Assembly (NCBI RefSeq): GCF_018070565.1
Contig: NZ_JAGPXL010000003.1
Span: 230,484 to 294,483 of the forward strand
DNA from: Streptomyces sp. B93
GTDB taxonomy: Bacteria; Actinomycetota; Actinomycetes; Streptomycetales; Streptomycetaceae
Reading direction: 5' to 3'
DNA: 64,000 bases
Of the stretch, positions 34,643-42,822 are shown piece after piece. The number at the start of each line of letters is the position of its first letter. Positions within the stretch are counted from its first letter, which is position 1. The position numbers were made by a program, and so were the translations under genes. Under the pieces are notes generated by a model. It ran no database searches. It saw only the letters and a list, made by a program, of their open reading frames with translations, and was not told the origin of the DNA.

Positions 34643-35611
34643 CTACTTGTCGGGGAGGCCGACCGGCTTCCCGTCGGGCGCCACGGCGTACCAGGTGCCG
34701 CCCACGCCCTGACCGTTGGTGTCGCCGGGGGCCTCGTCACCGGCGAAGGTGTAGATCGGCACGCAGTCGATGCTCTGCTGCTTGATGCCGTCCGGCCGGT
34801 CGAAGACCACGTAGCCGCGGTTCGGGGTGGAGCCCTGGAGGTCGATGCCCTTGGTGTCCTCGGCGGGCACCGGGGCGACCACCGGCCACTTCTCCAGGCA
34901 CTCGCCGGTGCACGCGGTGGACATCGGCCACTGGGTGTCCTTCATGAAGCGGTAGACCGTCATGCCGTTCTTGTCGACGACGATCTCGCCCAGCTTCGGG
35001 TCCTCGCGGGTCGAGAGGCCGGGCAGATCGGCGAGCTGCGCCTTCTTGCCGTCGGGGGCGAGCGCGTACCAGGTGCCCTTGACGCCCTGTCCCTTGGTGT
35101 CACCGGGGTTGACGTCCTTGGCGAAGCGGTACGCGGGCCAGCCGCCGACGGTCAGCTGCTTGGTGCCGTCGGACCGGGTGACCTCGCCCAGCATCGCCTC
35201 GTCGATGCCCGCACCGGCCGTCACGTCGTCCGCGGGCACCGGCGGCCAGGCGGTCGCGCAGTCGCCGTCGCAGTTGGACTTCGGCGGCTTGGCGGTGTCC
35301 TCGTCGAAGCGGTACAGGGTGCGGCCCGCGCTGTCCGTCACCAGCTCGCCCAGTTCCGCGTTGGCGGACACCGCCAGCTTGCCCGCGGGCGCCGCCTCGG
35401 CACCGGCGGCACCCTGTTCGGCGGTGCCGTCGCCGTAGCCCGAGCCGATGCCCGCGCCGTCGGCGCCGGGGGCCGTGCTGGCCGTGGCCGCCGCGCCCAC
35501 GTTCTGGGCGCCGGGCTGGGTGGTGCCGTTCTCCTGACCGCACGCCGTCGTCAGCGCCAGTACGGCCACGGCGCTCGCCACGAGCGAGGCGCTCCGCCAG
35601 GACGTCTTCAT
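34643..35611 (-). CDS. SCO0930-type lipoprotein with secreted repeats (PF03640-like)
   Basis: 322 residues. The signal peptide ends in the lipobox LTTAC, so the mature protein is lipid-anchored outside the membrane. After a Gly/Ala-rich spacer come three to four repeats of the Lipoprotein_15 type: LGELVTDSAGRTLYRFDED with CDGDCATAWPPV, then LGEIVVDKNGMTVYRFMKD with CTGECLEKWPVV, interleaved with two GTWYALAPDGKK-like units. The paired cysteines may bind a metal or haem or form disulfides. ATG at 35611 follows GGGGAG. The gene neighbours rmdA as in S. coelicolor (from memory). Confidence 0.88.
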   Translation of the reverse strand: MKTSWRSASLVASAVAVLALTTACGQENGTTQPGAQNVGAAATASTAPGADGAGIGSGYGDGTAEQGAAGAEAAPAGKLAVSANAELGELVTDSAGRTLYRFDEDTAKPPKSNCDGDCATAWPPVPADDVTAGAGIDEAMLGEVTRSDGTKQLTVGGWPAYRFAKDVNPGDTKGQGVKGTWYALAPDGKKAQLADLPGLSTREDPKLGEIVVDKNGMTVYRFMKDTQWPMSTACTGECLEKWPVVAPVPAEDTKGIDLQGSTPNRGYVVFDRPDGIKQQSIDCVPIYTFAGDEAPGDTNGQGVGGTWYAVAPDGKPVGLPDK

Positions 35612-35691
35612 CGTCAACTCCCCGAATCGTCAACATGGGTGTCGCAGCGCCCGCTGCGCCGCCGCACGGCATGGGGTACGCACGGGGACAC

Positions 35692-35707
35692 GGGTTGTGT
35701 TCAACCC
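35692..35707. promoter_or_regulatory. GGGTTG-TGTT-CAACCC palindrome
   Basis: Perfect 6-bp inverted arms with a 4-bp spacer in the 271-bp divergent gap between the lipoprotein (85 bp away) and the proline-rich protein (175 bp away). It may be an operator for the lipoprotein gene. Nothing else recognisable lies in the gap. Confidence 0.4.
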
Positions 35708-35882
35708 CGGCCCGGTTTTCTTTCCGGTTCCTGTGCCGCCGTACGGATGTGCGCATCCACGGACGGACGAACGTCCCCCGGCCACACCGCCGTTCACCTC
35801 CGTGTCCCTCCTTGTCCCTCCTTCGGGGCAATCCGGCGGCGGCCGGGCGTGGCGTGCCGGGCGGGGGCCCAGGATCTTCGTC

Positions 35883-36503
35883 GTGCATGGACCCGAACCG
35901 TCCCTCCGCCCCTTCGCCGTCCGGGGGTTGGCCCTGGTGACCCTCACCTGGCTGCTCGTCGGCGCGCCGGCCGGTGTCGCGGTGGCCGACGCGTGCGCGT
36001 ACGCCTCGACCGGGCCGGGCGGCACGGACGCGGTGGCGATCGCCGGGAACGGCAGCCTGACCTGGCCGACCATCCCGCCGTGCCCACCGCCCACACCGAC
36101 TCCACCGCCCACACCGACGCCGACTCCCGCGCCGACGCCGAGCCCGACGCCGAAGCCGCCACCACCTCCTCCGCCGCCCCCTAAGCCCACGCCCACACCT
36201 ACGCCCACGCCGACCCCAGAGCCGCCGAAGCCGCCGGCGGCGGCACCGCGGCCCGCTCCCCCGCCGCCGCGGGCGCCCAGCCCGACACCGGCGCCCACGC
36301 CGAGTCCTGCGTCCACGCCCGCGCCGACCCCGACTCCATCCCCGGCGCCCAGCCCCCGGCCGTCCGCCGCACCCGTGACCTATCCGGAATACCGCGCCAA
36401 ACCCCCGAAGCCGGTCGTGCACAAGGGCACCTCACCGCTCACCTTCGTGCTGCTGATCACCCTGCCCGCGGTCATCGCCGTGGCAGCGCTCCGGCCGCGC
36501 TGA
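35883..36503 (+). CDS. Proline/threonine-rich secreted protein with C-terminal membrane anchor
   Basis: 206 residues from a GTG with AGGA upstream. A signal-like segment (LALVTLTWLLVGAPAGVAVA) precedes a short domain with one cysteine pair region and then about 100 residues of PTPTP and PPPP repeats. A terminal hydrophobic helix ends in RPR. Such layouts span the peptidoglycan with the C-terminus held in the membrane. It is a candidate cell-wall protein with no enzymatic motif. The repeat region is a risk for frame errors, but the C-terminal helix is in frame, which supports the call. Confidence 0.7.
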   Translation: MHGPEPSLRPFAVRGLALVTLTWLLVGAPAGVAVADACAYASTGPGGTDAVAIAGNGSLTWPTIPPCPPPTPTPPPTPTPTPAPTPSPTPKPPPPPPPPPKPTPTPTPTPTPEPPKPPAAAPRPAPPPPRAPSPTPAPTPSPASTPAPTPTPSPAPSPRPSAAPVTYPEYRAKPPKPVVHKGTSPLTFVLLITLPAVIAVAALRPR

Positions 36504-36546
36504 TGCCGCCGGTCCACCGATCCACCGCCCCCTCTGGAGGAACCCC

Positions 36547-37311
36547 TTGCCGGAATGGCTTGTTCTCACCCTCGCCATGGTGGCCGCCTGTGCCCTCGTG
36601 GTCGCCATCACGCTGCTGCGCCACCGCAGGGCGGACGACGACGAGGACCCCAGCGAGACCCCGGACGTCATCGAGTACATGACCATGTGGATCGGCGTGG
36701 TGTACGCCATCGTCCTGGGTCTGGCCATCGCCGGGGTCTGGGAGGCGCGCGGTATGGCGCAGGACCACGTCCGGGCCGAGGCGCAGGCGCTGCACGAGAT
36801 CTCGGAGCGGGTACGGGTGTATCCCGCCGCCGTCCGTGACCGTATTCGGGCGGATGTCAACGCCTATGTCGGACACGTCGTCGACACCGAGTGGAAGGTG
36901 ATGGCCGACGGCGGCGGGGTCACCAAGCGCGGGGACGAGCTGATGAAGGACATCCGCGTCGCCGTCACCGACTACGAACCGGCCGACGACTTCGAGGCCC
37001 AGGCCTACCAGCCGCTGGTCGACCAGGCCGCCGCGGCGGACCAGGCCCGCGCCGCCCGGGCCGACTCCACCGAGCCGACCATGCCGGGGGTGGTGTGGTT
37101 CGGCCTGATCGTCGGCGCCGTCGTCACCATCGGCATGATCCTCGCCCTCCAGATCCGCCGCACCCCACGCGAACTCATCCTCGCCGGGGTGTTCTCCGCC
37201 CTCATCGCCTTCCTCCTGTTCCTCATCTGGGACTTCGACGCGCCCTACAGCCGGGGCCTGGCCGCGACGGCGGAACCGTTCAGGACCCTGTTCCCGACGG
37301 CCGGAGACTGA
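36547..37311 (+). CDS. DUF4239 (bestrophin-like) membrane protein
   Basis: 254 residues from a TTG with GGAGGA 5 nt upstream. Two N-terminal membrane helices (LVLTLAMVAACALVVAITLL and IGVVYAIVLGLAIAGVW), a large helical loop, and two C-terminal helices give the DUF4239 pattern. The segment AEAQALHEISERVRVYP is conserved in the family. The function is unknown; some relatives resemble ion channels. It follows the proline-rich gene by 43 bp and is closed by a strong terminator. Confidence 0.82.
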   Translation: MPEWLVLTLAMVAACALVVAITLLRHRRADDDEDPSETPDVIEYMTMWIGVVYAIVLGLAIAGVWEARGMAQDHVRAEAQALHEISERVRVYPAAVRDRIRADVNAYVGHVVDTEWKVMADGGGVTKRGDELMKDIRVAVTDYEPADDFEAQAYQPLVDQAAAADQARAARADSTEPTMPGVVWFGLIVGAVVTIGMILALQIRRTPRELILAGVFSALIAFLLFLIWDFDAPYSRGLAATAEPFRTLFPTAGD

Positions 37312-37731
37312 GCGGCCCCCGACGGGCCGGGGCACCCCCGTCCCGAACCGGACCGCCACCGCGCCTGCCTCCCCTCTCACCGGGAGGCAGGTTGCCGACC
37401 CCCGACGTACCCCGGCCCCGACGCGCACACCACCCGTCAAGGCCCCACGCCCGGCGGCCACCCGGCTGGGAGACGGGCGGCGCTTTCCCCTGCCCGCGCC
37501 GCCGAGCCGCTCGCGCGCATGACCGGCCCCCAGCCCCGCCTCACCCACCACGCCGTACCATCCCCCGCCCGTGGGGGCCGGGTTCGCCCGACCGGCCCAC
37601 ACGATTGACCCGTTCGCGCGACTGAGATCGCGGCCCCCCTGCGGGCTTTCTAGCGTTTCGGGCATCGAGGTGCATTTCTGGCGCGAGCGGAACAGGTCCG
37701 CCGCTGCTCCTCGGGGACCGGAGGATTCACC
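37312..37731. other. Intergenic region, 420 bp
   Basis: No convincing gene on either strand; frames here lack ribosome binding sites and family features. It contains the terminator at 37364-37391 and, further on, the promoter region of the next secreted protein. Confidence 0.6.
37364..37391 (+). terminator. Terminator hairpin after the DUF4239 gene
   Basis: CCTGCCTCCC pairs perfectly with GGGAGGCAGG over 10 bp with an 8-nt loop, 53 bp after the stop codon. Confidence 0.75.
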
Positions 37732-38328
37732 ATGCGCGGGATATGCGTCGCTTCGGCCGTGGTGCTGGGTGTCAGTGCGCTCAGTTCCTGTGCGCCGCAC
37801 GCCGTCGCCCGGGCCGACGACATCACCCCGTTCGGCTTCAGCGTCATGCCCTCGACCATCGCGGCCGGTGGGCAGGTCTCCCTGCGGGTGGACCGGACCG
37901 GCGGCGGGTGCCGGGGCGCGGCCACCGTGACGTCGGGTGTGTTCGACACCGTGGCCATCCGGCCGGGCCAGTCCTCGGCCACCGCGGTCGTCGACCGGGA
38001 CGCCCGGGCGGGCGCGACGTACCGGGTGACGTTCACCTGTGACGGGGCGAGCGGGTCGACGGACCTCACCATCGCCGCGGCACACCCCAGTCACCACCCC
38101 ACCCACCAGCCCACCCGTCAGCCCGAGCACCGGCCGGAGCACCGGGCCGACCACCGGTCCACTCCGGAGCACGTCGTGCCGCAGAAGGGTGTGCACGCCG
38201 GTGAGGGCGGCACCCTCGGCGGGTTCGACCTCAAGGACATCGGCCTCGGCCTCGCGCTCGTCACCGGCTCGGTGGGCGCGGCGTACCACCTCTCCCGCCG
38301 ACGCGGCGGCGAGGAGGACGGCGCCTGA
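37732..38328 (+). CDS. Secreted Ig-like protein with His-rich stalk and C-terminal anchor
   Basis: 198 residues. The signal peptide carries a possible lipobox (ALSSC). An all-beta domain of about 90 residues follows, containing two cysteines (GGGCRGAAT and VTFTCDGASG). Next comes a stalk of imperfect H/R/P/E repeats (HHPTHQPTRQPEHRPEHR), then a membrane helix and RRRGG tail. It is a paralogue of the product of 38444-38929: both show the P-S-x-I-A-x-G-G-Q pattern and the same ending. It sits beside a class F sortase but has no obvious LPXTG. Confidence 0.75.
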   Translation: MRGICVASAVVLGVSALSSCAPHAVARADDITPFGFSVMPSTIAAGGQVSLRVDRTGGGCRGAATVTSGVFDTVAIRPGQSSATAVVDRDARAGATYRVTFTCDGASGSTDLTIAAAHPSHHPTHQPTRQPEHRPEHRADHRSTPEHVVPQKGVHAGEGGTLGGFDLKDIGLGLALVTGSVGAAYHLSRRRGGEEDGA

Positions 38329-38359
38329 GGACTTCCCGACGCACTCCCGGGGCGCGACG

Positions 38360-38411
38360 CCCTCCGCCCCGGTACCTCCGTCATCGTCGTCGGAGGTGCC
38401 GGGGCGGAGGG
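38360..38411. terminator. Long bidirectional terminator
   Basis: Arms 38360-38380 and 38391-38411 pair over 21 positions with a single T:G wobble around a 10-nt loop, between two convergent genes for related secreted proteins. It is the strongest hairpin in the window. Confidence 0.85.
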
Positions 38412-38443
38412 TTTCACGTGCGGGGGAGGAACCGTGCGCGCGG

Positions 38444-38929
38444 TCAGGCCCGCCGCTCGGCCCGCCGGCGCATCCAGAACACGCCGCCGCCGATGACCGC
38501 GGCCGCGACCAGGCCGCCGCCGATCGCCATGTCGGTCGGCGTCGCACCGCTGGTGCTGCTGCCGCCGATGCCGCCCCGGACACCGCCGATGACGGTGAAG
38601 GCCGCCGGGCGCGTCAGGGTGCGGCCGGAGCAGTTGACGGTGATGTCGTAGGGGCCGGGCCGGGCGTTGCTGTGGATGGTGGCGGTGCCCTTGGCGGTCT
38701 CGTTGGCACCGTGGATGGGCGTCAGGTTGGTCGTCGGGAACGCCCCGGACGACATGGTGCCGCCGTTGCGGCAGCCGTCGACGGTGACCGTCAGCTGGCC
38801 GCCGCGGGCGATGACGCTGGGCAGGGCGACGATGTTGCTGGGGGTGTCCCAGGCGACGGCGGCGGGGGCGGCGACCCCCAGCGCGGCGACCGCGGCGGCG
38901 GAGACCGCGAGGGCACGTGTTCTACGCAT
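38444..38929 (-). CDS. Secreted Ig-like protein with C-terminal anchor
   Basis: 161 residues. A cleavable signal peptide (LAVSAAAVAALGVAAPAAVA) is followed by an all-beta domain with a cysteine pair (VDGCRNGGT and VNCSGRT), a Gly/Ser linker, and a final helix MAIGGGLVAAAVIGGGVFWM with a positively charged MRRRAERRA tail. It resembles the His-stalk protein across the terminator. The ATG at 38929 has GGAGGA upstream; the frame extends farther without homology. Probably a surface protein; ligand unknown. Confidence 0.8.
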   Translation of the reverse strand: MRRTRALAVSAAAVAALGVAAPAAVAWDTPSNIVALPSVIARGGQLTVTVDGCRNGGTMSSGAFPTTNLTPIHGANETAKGTATIHSNARPGPYDITVNCSGRTLTRPAAFTVIGGVRGGIGGSSTSGATPTDMAIGGGLVAAAVIGGGVFWMRRRAERRA

Positions 38930-39265
38930 GTGATCCTCCGCGGAAGACGCCCCGGGGCCCGTCCCCGGTCGGATCGGCGAGAAAGCGCCTCCCGACCACG
39001 ACCCTCGGACGCGCCGCACGCGCCCGCATTTCGGGAATGGTCCGTCCTGGTGAGGCAACACGCCGACGGATATTCGCACAATCGGATATTGCCGCAGGTC
39101 ACGCGCCGTCAGAAATTTCCTGCGGGCGGCAACTCGGATGGCGCACCCCGCCCCGTGGAGCACCACCCGTTCGTCTCTGTCCCGTCGCCGGTCGCGCGCG
39201 TGCCGTTTAGCGTTCTCCTATGCGCGGAATGACGTGGCGACGGCCGCGTCGAGAGGGGATGGCGA
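38930..39265. other. Intergenic region, 336 bp, divergent
   Basis: Separates the Ig-like protein from the sortase gene. I see no gene. It is AT-richer than average in 39000-39120 and has a direct repeat CGGATATT at 39067-39074 and 39083-39090, 16 bp apart, which may be a regulator site. Confidence 0.5.
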
Positions 39266-39934
39266 ATGTCTGTTTCCGAGCTGGCCGAGGAGGAGGAGCG
39301 GCGGAGGAAGCGCGCCCCGTGGGGTGTGATAGCGCTTGTTCTGCTGACCGGTCTCGCGCTCATTCGGAATGGTTCGGGAGAGTTCGACGTGGGCCCGCCG
39401 CAGCCCGCCACCGCGGCGGCCGCCGACGCGGACGACCGCCGTTCCTACGACACTCTCCCGGCGGCCCTCCAGCCGCTGCCGTACGCCGTTCCCGACCGGG
39501 TCAGCATCCCGTCGATCCAGGTGGACGCGCCGATCATGCCGGTGGGGCTGGACGCGGCGGGCTGGGTGGACGCGCCACCGCCGGAGGACCCCAATCTGGC
39601 GGGCTGGTTCACCGGTGCCGTCTCCCCGGGTGAGAAAGGCACCGCGGTCGTCGTCGGCCATGTCGACAACAAGCAGGGTCCCGCGGTCTTCTACGGTCTC
39701 GGCGCCCTGAAGAAGGGCAGTCATGTCGAGGTCTCCCGGCAGGACGGCAAGACGGCCGTCTTCGAGATCTACGGCATCGAGGTCTTCGAGAAGAACAATT
39801 TCCCCGGCGACCGGGTCTACGGTTCCAAGGGCGCCGCTGAATTGCGGGTCATCACCTGCGGCGGCGGTTTTTCCCAGCAGAACGGCTACGACGGGAATGT
39901 CGTCGTCTTCGCCCGCCTGACCGAGATCCGCTGA
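39266..39934 (+). CDS. Class F sortase
   Basis: 222 residues. One N-terminal membrane helix (GVIALVLLTGLALI) follows a charged cytosolic start. The sortase barrel has the catalytic His in VVVGHVDN (H132), Cys in LRVITCGGG (C198, the T-C signature) and Arg in VFARLTEI (R217), so the catalytic triad is complete. It acts outside the membrane, joining surface proteins to the wall or clearing them. Neighbouring secreted proteins lack a clear LPXTG-type motif, so its substrate is not evident here. Confidence 0.92.
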   Translation: MSVSELAEEEERRRKRAPWGVIALVLLTGLALIRNGSGEFDVGPPQPATAAAADADDRRSYDTLPAALQPLPYAVPDRVSIPSIQVDAPIMPVGLDAAGWVDAPPPEDPNLAGWFTGAVSPGEKGTAVVVGHVDNKQGPAVFYGLGALKKGSHVEVSRQDGKTAVFEIYGIEVFEKNNFPGDRVYGSKGAAELRVITCGGGFSQQNGYDGNVVVFARLTEIR

Positions 39935-39941
39935 ACGCGCC

Positions 39942-39961
39942 CCGGCCGGGCGGGCGGCCGG
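39942..39961. terminator. Weak hairpin between sortase and deacetylase
   Basis: CCGGCC and GGCCGG form a 6-bp stem around an 8-nt loop between convergent genes. Confidence 0.3.
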
Positions 39962-39967
39962 TTCCGG

Positions 39968-40804
39968 TCAGAGGCGTGCGCGCCGGGGCACGGTGATGCG
40001 GTAGCCGTCGTCCAGCAGGTCCGGCAGATAGTCGCGCAGGGCCCGGACGCTCTGGCTGCGGTCGCCCCCGGCGTCGTGCGAGAGCACCACGACGCCGGGG
40101 GCGGCGCCGTCCTCGACGCGGGAGGCGATGGTACGGGCGCCCGGGCTGGTCCAGTCGAGGGTGTCGACGGTCCAGGCGAGGGGTTCCATGCCGAGTTCGG
40201 AGCCGAGTTGGAAGGCGGCGCGGTTCCAGGCGCCGTAGGGGGCGCGGAACCACTCGGGGCGTTCGCCCCAGCGCTTCTCGACGATGTCGCAGGTGCGTTC
40301 CATCTCGGCGCGGATCGCGGAGCGCCGCAGCCGGGTGAGGAGCGGGTGGGACCAGGTGTGGTTGCCGACGACGTGTCCCTCGTCGGCCATCCGGGCGAGC
40401 AGGTCCGGGCTCCGGGACACCATCTCCCCGCAGACGAAGAACATCGCGCGGACGTCGTACTCGGCGAGGGTGTCCAGGATGGCGGGGGTGTAGCGGGGGT
40501 CGGGGCCGTCGTCGAAGGTCAGCACCATGGTGCGGCCGAGTCCGGAGACCTTCAGCAGGGGTGCCCGGCGGACCGGCGGCAGCCGGGGCGCGGTACGGGG
40601 CGGGCCGTAGCCGGTCAGGGGCTGGAGTCGGTAGGCGGAGGGTTTCAGCGGGTGGCGCGCCGGGGGCCCGGCGGCGGGGGCGGCGGATCGGACCGCCTCG
40701 TCCTCGGTGCCGAGGCCGAAGGCCGCGGCGATCCCGGCGCCGCCCACGGCGGCGGCTCCGGCGGCCAGCAACCGGCGGCGCGTGAGCAACTGATCCTTCT
40801 TCAT
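39968..40804 (-). CDS. Tat-exported polysaccharide deacetylase
   Basis: 278 residues. The N-terminus has a Tat signal (TRRRLLAAGAAAVGGAGIAA). The NodB domain shows LTFDDGPDPRYTPAILDTL (catalytic and metal-binding Asp), GNHTWSHPLLTRL (metal-binding H-x3-H) and FRAPYGAWN. It should remove N-acetyl groups from peptidoglycan, chitin or another polysaccharide at the cell surface. It is convergent with the sortase gene and fits the envelope theme of the region. Confidence 0.93.
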   Translation of the reverse strand: MKKDQLLTRRRLLAAGAAAVGGAGIAAAFGLGTEDEAVRSAAPAAGPPARHPLKPSAYRLQPLTGYGPPRTAPRLPPVRRAPLLKVSGLGRTMVLTFDDGPDPRYTPAILDTLAEYDVRAMFFVCGEMVSRSPDLLARMADEGHVVGNHTWSHPLLTRLRRSAIRAEMERTCDIVEKRWGERPEWFRAPYGAWNRAAFQLGSELGMEPLAWTVDTLDWTSPGARTIASRVEDGAAPGVVVLSHDAGGDRSQSVRALRDYLPDLLDDGYRITVPRRARL

Positions 40805-40953
40805 GACTCATCCCTCGCCCCACCGGCCGCCGCGGCACCGCACCCCCACCGGCACGGCGGCACGATTCCACCCGCCCGGCGCAGCACCCGAGCCGCCGCT
40901 CGGGGCGCCGACCGGCCCGGCTGACGGGTGCCGGGGTCGGATAGCCTCGGGGC

Positions 40954-41415
40954 GTGACGGAACAGCACGCACAGCGGTTCGAGCGGGGCACGGACGGGCC
41001 GAAGGTCATCGTGGTCGGCGTGGACGGGTCCGACTCGTCGCTGCGGGCGGCGGCGTACGCCGGCGGGCTGGCGCGGCGGCAGGGGGCGCTGCTCGCCATG
41101 GTCTACGTCCAGCCGGTGCTCGCGGGGGGCGCGGCGTTCGGGGCGCCCGTGGCGGAGACCACCGACGCGATCGCGGAGGACCTGGTCGCGCAGATCCGGG
41201 AGGCGACCGAGCGGGTGAAGGGGATATTCGACGTCCGCTGGGAGTTCCACACGTTCCGCGGTGATCCGTACAACGGGCTGGTGCAGGCCGCCGACGACCT
41301 CAAGGCGGACGCGGTGGTGGTGGGCGCCTCCGAGCAGGCCGGGCACCGGATCGTCGGGTCGGTGGCGGTCCGGCTGGTGAAGGCGGGGCGGTGGCCGGTG
41401 ACGGTGGTGCCGTAG
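40954..41415 (+). CDS. Universal stress protein (UspA family)
   Basis: 153 residues, GTG start. VIVVGVDGSDSSLRAAAYAG is the opening of the Usp fold. VVVGASEQAGHRIVGSVAVR corresponds to the G-x2-G-x9-G-S/T ATP-binding loop, although the first glycine region is altered, so ATP binding is uncertain. Cytosolic; linked in the family to dormancy and stress. Divergent from the deacetylase gene with 149 bp between them. Confidence 0.9.
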   Translation: MTEQHAQRFERGTDGPKVIVVGVDGSDSSLRAAAYAGGLARRQGALLAMVYVQPVLAGGAAFGAPVAETTDAIAEDLVAQIREATERVKGIFDVRWEFHTFRGDPYNGLVQAADDLKADAVVVGASEQAGHRIVGSVAVRLVKAGRWPVTVVP

Positions 41416-41432
41416 CGGTGCCCGGCGCACCG
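41416..41432. terminator. Small hairpin between usp and capA-like genes
   Basis: CGGTGC and GCACCG pair around CCGGC directly after the Usp stop, between convergent genes. Confidence 0.35.
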
Positions 41433-41440
41433 GCCCTTGC

Positions 41441-42598
41441 TCACTCCCCCATCACGAGGCCGTCCTGGGCCGCGCCCCTGCTGAGGACCACGTCGCGGAT
41501 GCGGTCGCGCACGGCGCGCACGTCGGCGCCCTGGGTGAGGGCGGTGTTGAGGTTCACCACGCGTCCGGCGTCGACGTCGAACAGCTGGGGGATGAATTCG
41601 GCCTTGGTGACCTGCCAGCGTCCGCCGGGGCGCGCGGGCGGGGCGAAGGTGAAGCGGCCGACGGTGGACTGGTTGCCGCGCGGGTCGACGGCGCCCTGGT
41701 GGTTGACCATCTCTCCGGCGATCTGGTCGCCCATGCCGTAGATCACCCAGGTGCCGTTGACCTTCTCGTAGGCCTGCGGGACGTGGGCGTGGGTGCCGAG
41801 GACGAGGTCGATGTCGGGGCGTTCGCCGGTGGTGGCGGCGGTGAGCCGGTCGGCGAGGGTGAGCTGCTGCTGGTCGGGGGCGTCCTGCCACTCGGTGCCC
41901 CAGTGCACGGAGACGACGACCACGTCGGCCCCGGCCGCGCGGGCGGCCCGCGCGTCGGCGACGATCCGCTCCTCGCCGAGCAGGTTGACGGCCCAGGGCT
42001 GTCCGGCGGGCAGCGGGATGCCGTTGGTGCCGTAGGTATAGGCGAGGTGGGCGACCTGGGCGGTCCCGGCGCGCAGCAGGGTGACGCCCTCGGCCTCGGC
42101 CTCGGTGCGGGCCGATCCCGCGTGCCGTACGCCCGCCCGGTCGAGGGCGTCCAGGGTGCGGCGGATGCCGTCGGCGCCGTCGTCGAGGGTGTGGTTGGAG
42201 GCGGTGGAGCAGCCGTCGTAGCCGGTCTCGGAGAGGGCGCGGGCGATCTCGGGCGGGGACTTGAAGACGGGGTAGCCGCTGTAGCGGCCGTTCTCGCCGT
42301 AGACGGTCTCCATGTGGCACAACGCCAGGTCGGCGCGGGCGACGACGGGTTCGATGCCCTCGAGCATGGGACGGAAGTCGTGTCCCTGGCCGCCCGCGTC
42401 GAAGCGCGCCCGGTCGATGATCGAACTGTGCGGGAGGACGTCACCGGAGGCGACCAGGGTGAAGCCGCCCTGGCGGGCGGTGGTGGGGGCGGGGTGTCCG
42501 GGGCGGTCGGGGGTCTCGTGGCGTCCGGCCTGGCAGGCGGCGGCCGCGGCGAGCACGGCGGTGAGGGCGAGGGCCACCTGGTGTCTGCGTGCGATCAT
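41441..42598 (-). CDS. CapA-family lipoprotein (PGA synthesis-like metallophosphatase fold)
   Basis: 385 residues. The signal peptide ends in a lipobox-like AAAAC. FTLVASGDVLPHSSI, DLALCHMETVYGENG, STASNHTLDDG and LVLGTHAHVPQAYEK are the CapA/calcineurin-like motifs with metal-binding residues. CapA proteins take part in poly-gamma-glutamate surface polymer export or attachment. Solitary actinobacterial homologues have no proven role. ATG at 42598 was chosen since a signal peptide starts there; an ATG at 42625 is also in frame. Overlapping palindromes lie upstream. Confidence 0.88.
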   Translation of the reverse strand: MIARRHQVALALTAVLAAAAACQAGRHETPDRPGHPAPTTARQGGFTLVASGDVLPHSSIIDRARFDAGGQGHDFRPMLEGIEPVVARADLALCHMETVYGENGRYSGYPVFKSPPEIARALSETGYDGCSTASNHTLDDGADGIRRTLDALDRAGVRHAGSARTEAEAEGVTLLRAGTAQVAHLAYTYGTNGIPLPAGQPWAVNLLGEERIVADARAARAAGADVVVVSVHWGTEWQDAPDQQQLTLADRLTAATTGERPDIDLVLGTHAHVPQAYEKVNGTWVIYGMGDQIAGEMVNHQGAVDPRGNQSTVGRFTFAPPARPGGRWQVTKAEFIPQLFDVDAGRVVNLNTALTQGADVRAVRDRIRDVVLSRGAAQDGLVMGE

Positions 42599-42627
42599 CC
42601 GTTCACCCCGGAGCGACAGAGCCATCA

Positions 42628-42651
42628 GTAGGATTTACCTACAAATAGGTA
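42628..42651. promoter_or_regulatory. Overlapping palindromes between capA-like and sigma-factor genes
   Basis: GTAGG-ATTTA-CCTAC (42628-42642) and TACCTA-CAAA-TAGGTA (42636-42651) are both perfect inverted repeats sharing 7 bp. They occupy the promoter region of the CapA-like gene and lie 172 bp before the favoured sigma-factor start. Probably a repressor site for two dimers. Confidence 0.6.
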
Positions 42652-42822
42652 CGAAGGCGGATGAGTACGCAAACAACCCCGGCACCCCCATTAGCCCGTC
42701 CGGTCTCCTCCCGCCGGACGCCCGGACCGTTCGTCGAACCGTTCGTCGACGCGATCGACCGTCCGTCGCAGATCCGCGTCCGCCGTCTGTCCCGGCGCCA
42801 CGCCCTGCGATGCCATACGGCC

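Noticed and set aside
35990..36360. Proline-rich repeat region as a non-coding satellite
   Set aside because: The frame is open with a signal-like start and an in-frame C-terminal membrane helix, so it is coding.
42661..42822. N-terminal extension of the sigma factor
   Set aside because: No homology to sigma region 1 or 2, atypical codons including TTA and CAA, and no spaced ribosome binding site; more likely a leader.
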